This document shows positions 30,601 to 40,545 of a DNA stretch of 64,000 nucleotides, piece by piece. The translations under genes and the position numbers were made by a program. The notes below the pieces were generated by a model that worked only from the letters and a program-made list of their open reading frames with translations, did no database searches and was not told the DNA's origin. Location: the NCBI GenBank assembly GCA_016185125.1, contig JACPOC010000058.1:1-64000 (forward strand), written 5' to 3'. The stretch's first letter is position 1. Each line of letters starts with the position of its first letter. Origin of the DNA: Bacteroidota bacterium. Its GTDB lineage: Bacteria; Bacteroidota; Bacteroidia; B-17B0; Aurantibacillaceae.

Positions 30601-31407
30601 TCAATTGTAGTAACACCAACCTCTAATGCTTCTTATAACGTTACGGGTTCAAGCGGGACTTGTTCAGGGTCTAATGTGGCTTCGGTAAACGTTACCTTAC
30701 CTGCAACATTAGCCTTAAATTCATCTAACGCTACATGTTTTGGACAATCAAACGGATCTGCAACGGTTACTCCAACAGGAGGAGCAGCACCTTACAGCTA
30801 CAATTACAGCTCAGGTGCTACAACAGCGGTAGCCGGCGGTTTATCTGCAGGTACTTATACCGCTAATGTAACTACTGCTTTTGGATGTGTGTCTTCACAA
30901 GTGTTTACCATTACCCAGCCTGCTGTTTTAGGTTTAAATACTACAACTGCAAACGCGAGTTGCGGCACCTGTGCTGATGGAAGCGCTTCAGTTACTGCAA
31001 CGGGCGGAAACGCGCCTTACACCTATACCTGGATGCCTTCGGGAGGAAACGCGGCTACAGCTAATGCTTTAACTCCGGGTTGTTATACGGTAAGTGTGAG
31101 TGATAATTTAGGTTGTGCTTCTAACGCTACTACCTGTGTTTCTTTTGTAACCGGAATTGCATCAAACAAAAACAACAGTGTGTTTAATGTTTATCCTAAT
31201 CCAACTAACGGAAACATAACAATTGATCTTGGCTCTAACGCCATCAGAACTATTGAAGTGATAGATGTTACAGGAAGATTGATAATCACTGAAAAAACTG
31301 CCCATGTTAGTGTTCAAATGAACCTTAGTGCTTATAGTAACGGAATTTATTACTTAAACATTAAAGATGAAAATGGAACAAAACAGTTTAAAATTGTTAA
31401 GCAGTAA
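27658..31407 (+). CDS. Secreted M43-type zinc metalloprotease with Ig-like repeats and T9SS sorting domain
   Basis: [31 protein letters not shown] and MNYMDYTDD; six 69-aa modules; C-terminal [16 protein letters not shown]...FKIVKQ. Signal peptide start [19 protein letters not shown] at 27658. Confidence 0.93.
   Translation: [1249 protein letters not shown]
29248..30489 (+). repeat. Six in-phase 207-bp (69-aa) Ig-like modules inside the M43 protease gene
   Basis: Homologous codon positions at 29248, 29455, 29662, 29869, 30076, 30283 and 30490, exactly 207 bp apart. Confidence 0.9.
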
Positions 31408-31429
31408 TTTTTAAAAAAAGTATTTTCTT

Positions 31430-31463
31430 TAAAAGCCGCCGGGGTTTATCCGGCGGCTTTTTT
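31430..31463 (+). terminator. Intrinsic terminator
   Basis: AAAGCCGCCGG-ggtttat-CCGGCGGCTTTTTT. Confidence 0.9.
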
Positions 31464-31628
31464 ATTTTATAACTATGCAGATCTTTATTATCTGATAGCC
31501 AATAATTGATAATGATGTAATGCAAACAGAGTATTTGAAAAATTTAGACTATATTTACATTGAACATACGCGAAAGCCCCTTAACTCCCTGAGTTGTTTC
31601 TGTTAAGTTTGTTTTTAAATAACTTAAC

Positions 31629-32759
31629 ATGCCTTACACTAAAAAGATTTTTTCGCCCGCCCGGTTTATTGATAGTAATAAAGAGAAGGCTTTGTTTTTT
31701 TCTACCTTGCGTAAACGAGTAGACAGTTATTTCAGGGATAATAACCTATCAAAACATTATAATACTGAAATGGTAATAAAGAGCATTGTAATGCTTAGCC
31801 TTTATATGGGAAGCTTTGTTTTGGTTGTTACCTTACAGCCCTCTTTTGGCATAGCGATGGTATTGTGGGCTATTATGGGCTTTAGCAAAGCCGGTATTGG
31901 CATGAGTGTGATGCACGACGCTAACCACGGAGCCTATTCTTCCAGCAGCAAGGTTAATTTGTGGATGGGTTACACCCTTAATCTTGTTGGAGGATCGGTA
32001 TTTAACTGGAAGATTCAACACAATATTTTACATCATACCTATACCAATATTGTTCACATGGACGATGATGTAGAAGATAAAGGTATGATGAGGTTTTCGC
32101 CGCACACAAAAATAAAATGGTTTCAAAATCTACAATTTGTGTACGCGTTTTTGTTTTATGGAATTCTTACCATTTATTGGGCTGTGTTAAAAGATTTTAT
32201 ACAATTTACCAAGTATAAAAACAATGGCACCAATAAAAATTCTAAGCAACAAAACAAAACTGTTTTATTAAAAATAATCATAAGTAAAATAGCTTATGGA
32301 TTTGTGTTTTTTGTACTTCCTATATTTATATTAAAAGCACCGGCAAGTCAAATTATAGCAGGATTTTTGTTAATGCATTTTATTGCGGGCATTCTTCTAA
32401 CACTTGTATTTCAATTAGCGCACGCGGTGGAAGAGAGCTCTTATCCTTTACCAAACGATGATGGTAACATAGAAAACAATTGGGCAGTGCACCAACTGAA
32501 CACCACGGTTAATTTCGCACGTTCAAGTAAATTTATTTCGTGGTATGTTGGTGGTTTAAATTATCAGGTAGAACACCATTTATTTCCCTCTATTTGTCAC
32601 GTGCATTATCCCCAAATATCAAAAATTGTAGAACTAACCACAAAAGAGTTTGGTATTCCTTATTTAGAGAATAAGACTTTTTTAGACGCCGTGCGCTCAC
32701 ATATAAAATCATTAAAGCGCTTTGGAAAATTACCCGCTATTAACGAAGCTATTGCCTGA
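31629..32759 (+). CDS. Fatty acid desaturase (front-end/acyl-lipid type)
   Basis: Three histidine boxes: HDANHGA, HNILHHTYTN, QVEHHLFP. Confidence 0.93.
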   Translation: MPYTKKIFSPARFIDSNKEKALFFSTLRKRVDSYFRDNNLSKHYNTEMVIKSIVMLSLYMGSFVLVVTLQPSFGIAMVLWAIMGFSKAGIGMSVMHDANHGAYSSSSKVNLWMGYTLNLVGGSVFNWKIQHNILHHTYTNIVHMDDDVEDKGMMRFSPHTKIKWFQNLQFVYAFLFYGILTIYWAVLKDFIQFTKYKNNGTNKNSKQQNKTVLLKIIISKIAYGFVFFVLPIFILKAPASQIIAGFLLMHFIAGILLTLVFQLAHAVEESSYPLPNDDGNIENNWAVHQLNTTVNFARSSKFISWYVGGLNYQVEHHLFPSICHVHYPQISKIVELTTKEFGIPYLENKTFLDAVRSHIKSLKRFGKLPAINEAIA

Positions 32760-33045
32760 AAGGAGTAAGCATTTGATTTTATTTTTTTAATTTCATGTAA
32801 TTCAATTTAAAAACCGTATATTTGATAAACATCTTTGAGTATTTTGTATCTCAGTTAATTTGTAACCTCCTTACAAACAATTATTTTACATTTCTAAGGC
32901 TGTTAACAAAATAATTATTATAGCCTTAATCCAAATTAAACTAAAACATATCGGACAGAGCTTGTCCATCAAACTTCTCTCTAATAACAACAAACAATAA
33001 ATAACCCGTTTCTGAATTAATCAGAAACACAAAACAAAACAAAAA

Positions 33046-33234
33046 ATGAAAAACGGAACAGTAAAATTCTTCAATGAAGAGAAAGGCTTTGGCTTTATTC
33101 AAGAAGATGGTGGCGAAGATATCTTCGTTCATGTATCAGGACTTAAATCTGAAATACGTGAAAATGATAAAGTGTCTTTTGATGTAGAGCGCGGAAAAAA
33201 AGGCTTAAATGCTGTAAATGTAAGTGTAGTTTAA
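33046..33234 (+). CDS. Cold shock protein (CspA family)
   Basis: [31 protein letters not shown]. Confidence 0.96.
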   Translation: MKNGTVKFFNEEKGFGFIQEDGGEDIFVHVSGLKSEIRENDKVSFDVERGKKGLNAVNVSVV

Positions 33235-33341
33235 TACTATTACCGGAAAGGCAAATTAAATTTTGCCTTTCTTTTTTTAAAAGGCTTTGTAAAGTTTGAT
33301 TGAGCCTTAATTTTTTTATTTAATAATTCTTTCAATAAAGC

Positions 33342-34205
33342 ATGAGACAACTTAAGATCAGTAAATCAATAACCAACCGCGAAAGCGCTTCGTTAGACAG
33401 GTATTTAATTGAAATTGCCAAACACGATCTTATTACCGCAGATGAAGAAACTATTTTAACTAAAAAAATACGCGAAGGCGATCATGCCGCGCTCGAAAAA
33501 TTGGTAACCGCCAATTTACGATTTGTGGTTTCGGTTGCTAAACAATATCAAAATCAGGGATTGAATTTAACCGATTTGATAAACGAAGGAAACCTGGGAT
33601 TGATTAAAGCGGCAAAACGTTTTGATGAAACCCGCGGATTTAAATTTATTTCTTACGCTGTATGGTGGATTAGGCAAGCGATTTTACAGGCAGTTGCTGA
33701 ACAATCGCGTGTAATAAGATTGCCGTTAAATAAAATTGGCGCGCTTAATAAAATTAAAAAAACAGTTGCCTCTTTGGAGCAAGACCTTGAAAGGCCGGCC
33801 AGCACTTACGAAATTGCCGAAGCTTTAGAGATGTCTGAATCTGAAGTAGTAGTAACTATGGTGGCTTCTCATGTTCATGTTTCAACCGATGCAACATTTG
33901 CCGGAAAAGAGGATATGAGTTTAATGGACATCCTTTATAACCCGGGCGATCCAAAACCGGATGATTCGTTAATGGCTTCTTCATTAAGTCTTGAAATTGG
34001 AAGGGTTCTTCAAACCTTAACCGAAAGAGAAAGCGATGTAATTATTTTATTTTACGGAATAGGATTAAACCACTCTTATACCTTAGAAGAAATTGGAGAA
34101 AAATATGAATTAACCCGCGAACGAGTAAGACAAATAAAGGAAAAAGCTTTAAGGCGATTAAGAAACGCTTCTAAAAGCAAAATTCTTAAAACATATTTGG
34201 GGTAA
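33342..34205 (+). CDS. rpoD: RNA polymerase sigma-70 factor, RpoD/SigA type
   Basis: 287 aa; region 2 [31 protein letters not shown]; region 4 [29 protein letters not shown]. Confidence 0.93.
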   Translation: MRQLKISKSITNRESASLDRYLIEIAKHDLITADEETILTKKIREGDHAALEKLVTANLRFVVSVAKQYQNQGLNLTDLINEGNLGLIKAAKRFDETRGFKFISYAVWWIRQAILQAVAEQSRVIRLPLNKIGALNKIKKTVASLEQDLERPASTYEIAEALEMSESEVVVTMVASHVHVSTDATFAGKEDMSLMDILYNPGDPKPDDSLMASSLSLEIGRVLQTLTERESDVIILFYGIGLNHSYTLEEIGEKYELTRERVRQIKEKALRRLRNASKSKILKTYLG

Positions 34206-34229
34206 AATATATTCAAAAAAAAACACTGC

Positions 34230-34264
34230 AAATCCCTTGATGTAAATGATCAGGGGATTTTTTC
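34230..34264 (+). terminator. Intrinsic terminator after the sigma factor gene
   Basis: AAATCCCTTGAT-gtaaatg-ATCAGGGGATTTTTTC. Confidence 0.85.
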
Positions 34265-34323
34265 TTTGTATTCAACTTAAATAAAAAAAAGGGCTGCCTT
34301 TTAATAAGCAACCCTTTTTATTG

Positions 34324-34397
34324 TGCTCCCACCTGGGCTCGAACCAGGGACCCTCAGATTATGAGTCTGATGCTCTAACCGGCTGAGCTATAAGAGC
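34324..34397 (-). tRNA. tRNA with anticodon CAU (Met; Ile2 not excluded)
   Basis: Reverse strand GCTCTTATAGCTCAGCCGGTTAGAGCATCAGACTCATAATCTGAGGGTCCCTGGTTCGAGCCCAGGTGGGAGCA folds as a cloverleaf; acceptor GCTCTTA/TGGGAGC; CCA not encoded. Confidence 0.95.
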
Positions 34398-34496
34398 GGT
34401 TAATTGCCGTAAACGGAGTGCAAAATTAGAAATTTACCCCATATTTGCAAAATAAATGCAAAGGAATATCTTTTTTAACTTTGAACAATTTAGGAA

Positions 34497-35126
34497 GTGA
34501 AGAACATTAAGAACATAATTTTTGACCTCGGCGGGGTAATCATTAACCTCGACATCCTTAAAACCATTGATGAATTTAATAAAATTTCTCGAAAAAATTT
34601 TCAGGATTTTTATACCCAAGCCGAGCAAACAGAGCTTTTTAATTTATTTGATAAGGGACAACTTACCCCCGATGAATTTTTTGAAGGCTTAAGAAAAGAA
34701 ATAAATTTTACCGGGCATGAAGATGAAATGATCTTTGCCTGGAATGCGATGTTACTTAATGTTCCGGAAAAAAGATTGGATGTTTTAGTAAAAGCCAAAC
34801 AACAATACAATACTTATTTATTAAGTAATACCAACGAAGCGCACATTGCCGTATTTGAAAAAAATTTATACCGCGAACACGGCGTTAAAAATTTTGAAGA
34901 TTATTTTGATAAGGTATATTATTCATGCCGAATGAATATGCGGAAACCCGATCAGGAAATTTTTGAATTTGTGCTTAAGGAAAATGATTTAATTCCCTCA
35001 GAAACTATTTTTATTGATGATTCTATTCAGCATGTAAAAGGTGCCGGCGCTTGCGGAATTAATTCGTATTTGTTACCAAAAAATATGGAGGTAGGCGATC
35101 TTTTAACCGAGCTTAAACTTTTTTAA
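34497..35126 (+). CDS. HAD family hydrolase (GTG start)
   Basis: NIIFDLGGVIINLD; YLLSNTNEAHI; MRKPDQEIFEF; IFIDDSIQHVKGA. Confidence 0.92.
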   Translation: MKNIKNIIFDLGGVIINLDILKTIDEFNKISRKNFQDFYTQAEQTELFNLFDKGQLTPDEFFEGLRKEINFTGHEDEMIFAWNAMLLNVPEKRLDVLVKAKQQYNTYLLSNTNEAHIAVFEKNLYREHGVKNFEDYFDKVYYSCRMNMRKPDQEIFEFVLKENDLIPSETIFIDDSIQHVKGAGACGINSYLLPKNMEVGDLLTELKLF

Positions 35127-35130
35127 ATTA

Positions 35131-35156
35131 AAAAACCCCGCCATATAGCGGGGTTT
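35131..35156. terminator. Intrinsic terminator
   Basis: AAACCCCGC-catata-GCGGGGTTT. Confidence 0.8.
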
Positions 35157-35173
35157 GAATAAAAATGTTTTCT

Positions 35174-35258
35174 GAAACCTTACGGGGTTTCTAACAATAA
35201 GGCCTTACGGAGAGCTAGGTATTTTTTTTAAAATTTGTAACGCAACCTTACGGGGTTT
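35174..35258. repeat. Three CCTTACGG-containing units, two as hairpins with a TTACGG loop
   Basis: GAAACC-TTACGG-GGTTTC at 35174-35191; CCTTACGG at 35203-35210 and 35246-35253. Confidence 0.55.
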
Positions 35259-35359
35259 TGTTTTCTAAAGTAAAATTACATCAGAAATTTCTCATTTTAA
35301 TTTCTTTTAGGTAAAGACAAAAATCGAATAGTTAAAAAGGAGAATTTTATAGCTGAACT

Positions 35360-36124
35360 TTAGCGGATGAAGTTTAAAACAACTTCAAAAAATTCTTTCG
35401 GCTTTTCGGCATGCACCCAATGCCCGGCCTCAATGCTTGTAATAGAACAATTTAAAAAGCGTGCTTTAAAATCATTCAGGTCTTTATCAGTAATATAATT
35501 TGATTTTGTTCCTTTAATAACAAGGCATGGAGTGTTGCTTTTAAACTCGGGAACAGCAAGCCCAATATTATTGTAATTTTTATTAATCACTTTTAAATTA
35601 AATCGCCAGTCCATTATATTATTTTCAGCGTCTTTCCAATAAATATTTTTTAGTAAAAATTGTTTGGTTCCAAAATCTTTAATATGTTCATTGAGTTTAG
35701 CTTCGGCTTCTTTACGGGTTTTGATGATAGAAAAATCTACCGCGTTTAAAGCACTGAGTACTTGCTGATGATGCGGTTCATAAGCTCTTGGAGAAATATC
35801 GGCAATAATTATTTTGGAAGCTATATTTGGAAATTTAAACTCAAAAAACATAACCGTTTTGCCTCCCATACTGTGGCCTAAAAGAATAGGATCTTTTAAA
35901 GAATGTTCATCAATAAATTCTTTAAGATCTGCGGCCATTACTTCATAATTCCAATCTTCACTCTGCGGCGAAAGCCCGTGATTTCTTTGATCAACAGCAA
36001 ATACGTTAAAGCCTTGCTCGCCCAATAATTTTGCAAGCGTGTTCCAATTATCGCTTTGCCCAAACAAGCCGTGTAAAATAATAAGCGGCTGCCCTTGCCC
36101 AAATTCTCTGTAAGCCAGTTTCAT
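35360..36124 (-). CDS. Alpha/beta hydrolase
   Basis: GQGQPLIILHGLFGQSDNW; ILLGHSMGGKTVMFF; ends VHAEKPKEFFEVVLNFI. Confidence 0.9.
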   Translation of the reverse strand: MKLAYREFGQGQPLIILHGLFGQSDNWNTLAKLLGEQGFNVFAVDQRNHGLSPQSEDWNYEVMAADLKEFIDEHSLKDPILLGHSMGGKTVMFFEFKFPNIASKIIIADISPRAYEPHHQQVLSALNAVDFSIIKTRKEAEAKLNEHIKDFGTKQFLLKNIYWKDAENNIMDWRFNLKVINKNYNNIGLAVPEFKSNTPCLVIKGTKSNYITDKDLNDFKARFLNCSITSIEAGHWVHAEKPKEFFEVVLNFIR

Positions 36125-36191
36125 GTAATTATTTTTTTTCTTAATTATTCTTAATTTAATTCTACAAATCAACCCATCTACAAATTAATAA

Positions 36192-36908
36192 TTACTTCAA
36201 TTGCCTTAAATACATTTGCACCGTATTTTCTAATCCTAAATACAATGCATCGCTTATTAAGGCGTGCCCTATGGAAACCTCTAACAGGCCAGGAATACTT
36301 TTTTTAAAAAAAGAAAGATTCTCCAAATTAAGGTCATGGCCGGCGTTTATTCCTAAACCTAATGTGTTCGCTAAAACAGCGGCTTCAATAAAAGGCTTAA
36401 TAGCTTTTTCTTTATTTAATTTAAATGACTTTGCGTAATTTTCGGTGTACAATTCTATTCTATGGGTTCCTGTTTGTTTTGCCCCTTCAATCATTTTTTT
36501 ATCTGCGTCTACAAAAATAGAAGTTCTAATACCAAGCGCTTTAAAAGCCGAAATAGTTTCTAAAAGAAAATCTTTATGCGAAATTGTATCCCAGCCATGG
36601 TTGCTGGTAATTTGCCCTAAAGCATCAGGCACTAAAGTAACCTGCTGAGGTTTTACTTCCATTATCAAATCAATAAATTTTTTCTCACGCGGATTGCCTT
36701 CTATATTTAATTCGGTTTGTACGATTTTTTTAAGCTCATAAACATCCTTATAAGTAATGTGCCTTTCATCGGGCCTTGGATGAACTGTAATGCCTTGCGC
36801 GCCAAAACGTTCAATATCTTTTGCCGCTTTTATTAAATCGGGCACATTTGCACCGCGGGCGTTGCGAAGAGTAGCAATTTTATTTATATTAACACTTAGT
36901 TTAACCAT
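36192..36908 (-). CDS. pdxJ: Pyridoxine 5'-phosphate synthase PdxJ
   Basis: [59 protein letters not shown]. Confidence 0.95.
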   Translation of the reverse strand: MVKLSVNINKIATLRNARGANVPDLIKAAKDIERFGAQGITVHPRPDERHITYKDVYELKKIVQTELNIEGNPREKKFIDLIMEVKPQQVTLVPDALGQITSNHGWDTISHKDFLLETISAFKALGIRTSIFVDADKKMIEGAKQTGTHRIELYTENYAKSFKLNKEKAIKPFIEAAVLANTLGLGINAGHDLNLENLSFFKKSIPGLLEVSIGHALISDALYLGLENTVQMYLRQLK

Positions 36909-36979
36909 TTAGTTATTAATTTTTGAATCCTTTTTAAAAAATAAAAGTAAAACTTATTTACTACATTTGAGAAAGTAAA

Positions 36980-37642
36980 ATGCTTGTAGGAGATTTAATA
37001 ACTGATGAGATTCCGCCGTTAAAGATGACGGATACCGTAGAGATGGCACTTGATTGGATGGAACAATTTAAAGTGTCGCACTTGGCCGTGGTTAATAACC
37101 GCGAATTAATTGGCGTTGTATCTGAAACCGATTTAATGGATTATGAAAAACCTGATCAACAGATCAGTGCCAGTCAATTGCATTTCCTAAAGCCCATTAT
37201 TCATCATTACCAGCACACCTACGAACTAGTAAAGTTAATGAGCAGCTTAAGCCTTTCCTTAATACCGGTATTAGATGAACAGGAGCTTTATAAAGGTTGT
37301 ATTACTTTAAAAGGAATTGTGCAAAATTTAAGTAATATGACAGCTGTTCAAAATCCGGGCGGCGTTATTGTTTTGGAATTAAACCAAAATGATTATTCGG
37401 TTACACAAATTGGCAATATTATAGAGAGTAACGATGCGAAGATTTTAAGTTTACACGTTTCTTCTCAGCCCGACAGCATGAAAGTAGAGGTTACTATTAA
37501 AGTTAACAGAGAAGATCTTTCGGGCATTCTTCAAACATTTGCAAGGTACGCTTATACTGTTAAGGCCCATTTTCATCAGGGCGATTACGATAAAGGAATC
37601 AACGACAAGCTAAATGAGTTTTTGCATTTCCTCAATATTTAA
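36980..37642 (+). CDS. CBS domain protein
   Basis: MLVGDLITDEIPPLKMTDTVEMALDWMEQFKVSHLAVVNNRELIGVVSETDLM. Confidence 0.9.
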   Translation: MLVGDLITDEIPPLKMTDTVEMALDWMEQFKVSHLAVVNNRELIGVVSETDLMDYEKPDQQISASQLHFLKPIIHHYQHTYELVKLMSSLSLSLIPVLDEQELYKGCITLKGIVQNLSNMTAVQNPGGVIVLELNQNDYSVTQIGNIIESNDAKILSLHVSSQPDSMKVEVTIKVNREDLSGILQTFARYAYTVKAHFHQGDYDKGINDKLNEFLHFLNI

Positions 37643-39041
37643 TAAATATTTATTTCTTGCTTTCTTTTTGTTTCATTTTTGTTTCAGCTATTCGCAAACA
37701 GCCGACAGCAGCGTTTTTTATACAATAAACCAAATAAGTATACAAGGAAACAAAAAAACCAAAGACCGCATTATTTTAAGAGAATTAGCTAACGCGCTAA
37801 ATGATTCCGTTCAACTTAAAAATGTGGGGTTTTTAATTAAGCGAAGCGAGCAGAATATTTTTAATACACAGCTTTTTATTTATGATACAATTTATCCTTC
37901 TATTGAGCATGAAAAGAAAACCATTGCTTTAAAGGTTGTTGTAAAAGAGCGCTGGTATATTTGGCCGGTTCCGGTATTCGAAATTCAAGACAGAAATTTT
38001 AATACTTGGTGGCAAACTAAAGACCTCTTCCGAATTAATTACGGCTTTGCGTTGGGGTATGAAAATTTTACCGGCGTTAAGGATAGATTAATTATGTTAT
38101 TTCAAAGAGGTTATTCTGAAAAATATGGCTTTAGTTACAGGTTGCCTTATCTTAATAAAAAGCAAACCCTGGGCTTTAATTTGCTTTATGTTTTTGGAAG
38201 AAATAACGAAGTCACTTACAAAACAGAAAATAATTTGCCTTTATTTATCAGGGATTATACTAAATATTTAAGGCGCGAGCATGAAGCAAAAGCAGGCATC
38301 ATTCATCGCCCCAATTTATATGAGCAAAATACTTTAGAGGTGGTTTATAAATCATCTTTTGTTGGCGATACGGTAGTAAAACTTAATCCTGATTTTTATG
38401 GAAATACATCTAATCGCCTGGCTTATACAAGTTTGCAATACCGTTATACGTTTGATAACCGTGATAACAAAGTGTATCCGCTTACCGGCTGGGCACTTGA
38501 TGCGTGGTTAATAAAAGACGGATTCGATTTTAAACCGGCTTCTCTTGCAAATCTTTTAAGTTTAACCGCCAGTTTAAGAAAGCATACAAAATTATCAAAC
38601 CGGTTTTACCTGAGCAATTTAGCGCGCGGAAGAACTTTAAAACCCGATTACGTATCTTTTAATTTTAATAGGGCCTTAGGTTATTCTGATTTGGTGCGCG
38701 GGTATGAATATTATGTAATGGATGGCCAGAGATATGTATTAACAACAAATAGTTTACGTTACCAGATTATTAAACCTATGATTTTAGAATCGAAAATATT
38801 AAAACGCTTCAAACAATTCAGCACCATTCCGTTTTATGCCTTTATTAATGTTTTTTTTGATGCCGCGTATGTAGAAGATCAGTTTTATAAGAGGTCAAAT
38901 CCATTGAATAACTCGTGGCAATATGGATACGGAGCAGGGCTTGATCTGATTTCTTATTACGATGTGGTAATGCGCTTTGAATATAGTTTTAACAGGCAGT
39001 TGCAAAGCGGTTTTTTCATTCATTTAACATCGGGTTTTTAG
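37614..39041 (+). CDS. BamA/TamA-like outer membrane protein with POTRA-like N-terminus
   Basis: ISIQGNKKTKDRIILRELA; C-terminal beta-barrel; overlaps the CBS gene by 29 bp. Confidence 0.78.
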   Translation: MSFCISSIFNKYLFLAFFLFHFCFSYSQTADSSVFYTINQISIQGNKKTKDRIILRELANALNDSVQLKNVGFLIKRSEQNIFNTQLFIYDTIYPSIEHEKKTIALKVVVKERWYIWPVPVFEIQDRNFNTWWQTKDLFRINYGFALGYENFTGVKDRLIMLFQRGYSEKYGFSYRLPYLNKKQTLGFNLLYVFGRNNEVTYKTENNLPLFIRDYTKYLRREHEAKAGIIHRPNLYEQNTLEVVYKSSFVGDTVVKLNPDFYGNTSNRLAYTSLQYRYTFDNRDNKVYPLTGWALDAWLIKDGFDFKPASLANLLSLTASLRKHTKLSNRFYLSNLARGRTLKPDYVSFNFNRALGYSDLVRGYEYYVMDGQRYVLTTNSLRYQIIKPMILESKILKRFKQFSTIPFYAFINVFFDAAYVEDQFYKRSNPLNNSWQYGYGAGLDLISYYDVVMRFEYSFNRQLQSGFFIHLTSGF

Positions 39042-39110
39042 TTAAAAGGATGTGTAGAGTGATGTGAGATTAGTAAAATTTATTATATTTACACCTATTC
39101 CTATTCTCAA

Positions 39111-40544
39111 ATGAACGAAAAGCAAAGAACCATAAAGCAAGCTGTTTCTGTAACAGGAGTTGGTTTGCATACAGGAAAACCTGTAACCATTACTTTTAAT
39201 CCGGCACCCGAAAATCATTGGTATAAATTTCAGCGCATGGATGTTGAAGGCCAGCCTATTATTGATGCAGATGCCGATTTGGTGGTAGATACCGCACGCG
39301 GCACAACGCTTGAAAAGGATGGGGTGCGGGTTTATACCACCGAGCATGTATTAGCGGCTTTGGTAGGCTTAAGCATTGATAATTGCCTCATTCAAATGAC
39401 GGCTCCCGAAATGCCCATTATGGATGGCAGTTCCTGGAAATTTATTGAAGCATTGGAAGCGGCAGAAATTCAGGAGCAAGAAGCTTTCAGAGATTATTTT
39501 GAATTAACGGAAAACCTTACATACGAAGATCCCATAAAAAAAGTGGAAATGCTGGCCGTGCCACAGGAAACTTATCGTTGCACAGTTATGGTAGATTACA
39601 ACAGCGAAGTTCTAGGAACGCAACATGCAGGAATATATGCCATCGATCAATTTAAAACTGAAATTTCAAAATGTCGTACTTTTGTTTTTCTTCATGAACT
39701 CGAAGCGTTACTGGCGCATAATTTAATTAAAGGTGGAGATTTAGATAACGCCATTGTTTTGGTAGATAAAGAAGTTCCTAAAGATAAACTCGATCACCTT
39801 AAAAAAGTGTTTAATAAAGAACATATTGAAGTTAAGGGAAAAGGAGTGTTAAATAACACGCAACTTCATTTTTACAACGAACCTGCGCGCCATAAATTAC
39901 TGGATATTATTGGCGATCTTGCACTGGTAGGTAAACCATTGCGTATTCATGTGCTAGCCGCGCGGCCGGGCCATGCCGGAAATATTTCTTTCGCAAAAAA
40001 AATAAAGCAACGCATTAAAGATGAGATTATGCGGAAGAAAAAAAATCTTCACATTCCGTATGATTTAAATAAAACGCCTTTATACGACATCAATCAAATT
40101 CAAAAAATACTTCCACACCGTCAGCCATTTTTATTTGTAGATAAAATTATGGAGATTACCGAAGAGGGAATTATTGGCGTGAAGAATGTAAGCATGAACG
40201 AAGAGTTTTTTAAAGGACATTTTCCTGAATCTCCGGTTTTTCCGGGCGTTCTTCAAATAGAAGCCATGGCACAGGTGGGAGGAATTTTCTCGTTAAGTAA
40301 AGTCCCGGATCCTGAAAACTATTTAACTTTTTTCATGAGTATTGATAAAGTAAAATTTAAAAACCAGGTAATTCCGGGTGATACCATTGTGTTTAAATTG
40401 GTGTTACTAACTCCTATCCGAAGAGGAATTGTACACATGCGCGGCGAAGCGTTTGTGCGCGATAGGTTAGTAATGGAGGCCGAGATGATGGCTCTTCTAT
40501 CAAAAGTTAAAAACAAAGAGGTTAAACAAACAGCGGAAGTTTAA
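39111..40544 (+). CDS. lpxC/fabZ: Bifunctional UDP-3-O-acyl-GlcNAc deacetylase / 3-hydroxyacyl-ACP dehydratase (LpxC/FabZ fusion)
   Basis: VTGVGLHTGKPVTITFNPA; EHVLAALVGLSIDNC; FabZ half LPHRQPFLFVDKI...GHFPESPVFPGVLQIEAMAQ. Confidence 0.97.
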   Translation: MNEKQRTIKQAVSVTGVGLHTGKPVTITFNPAPENHWYKFQRMDVEGQPIIDADADLVVDTARGTTLEKDGVRVYTTEHVLAALVGLSIDNCLIQMTAPEMPIMDGSSWKFIEALEAAEIQEQEAFRDYFELTENLTYEDPIKKVEMLAVPQETYRCTVMVDYNSEVLGTQHAGIYAIDQFKTEISKCRTFVFLHELEALLAHNLIKGGDLDNAIVLVDKEVPKDKLDHLKKVFNKEHIEVKGKGVLNNTQLHFYNEPARHKLLDIIGDLALVGKPLRIHVLAARPGHAGNISFAKKIKQRIKDEIMRKKKNLHIPYDLNKTPLYDINQIQKILPHRQPFLFVDKIMEITEEGIIGVKNVSMNEEFFKGHFPESPVFPGVLQIEAMAQVGGIFSLSKVPDPENYLTFFMSIDKVKFKNQVIPGDTIVFKLVLLTPIRRGIVHMRGEAFVRDRLVMEAEMMALLSKVKNKEVKQTAEV

Positions 40545-40545
40545 T

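Noticed and set aside
32941-33132. Minus-strand ORF overlapping the cold shock gene
   Set aside because: Antisense to a clear CspA homolog and its leader; no supporting features.
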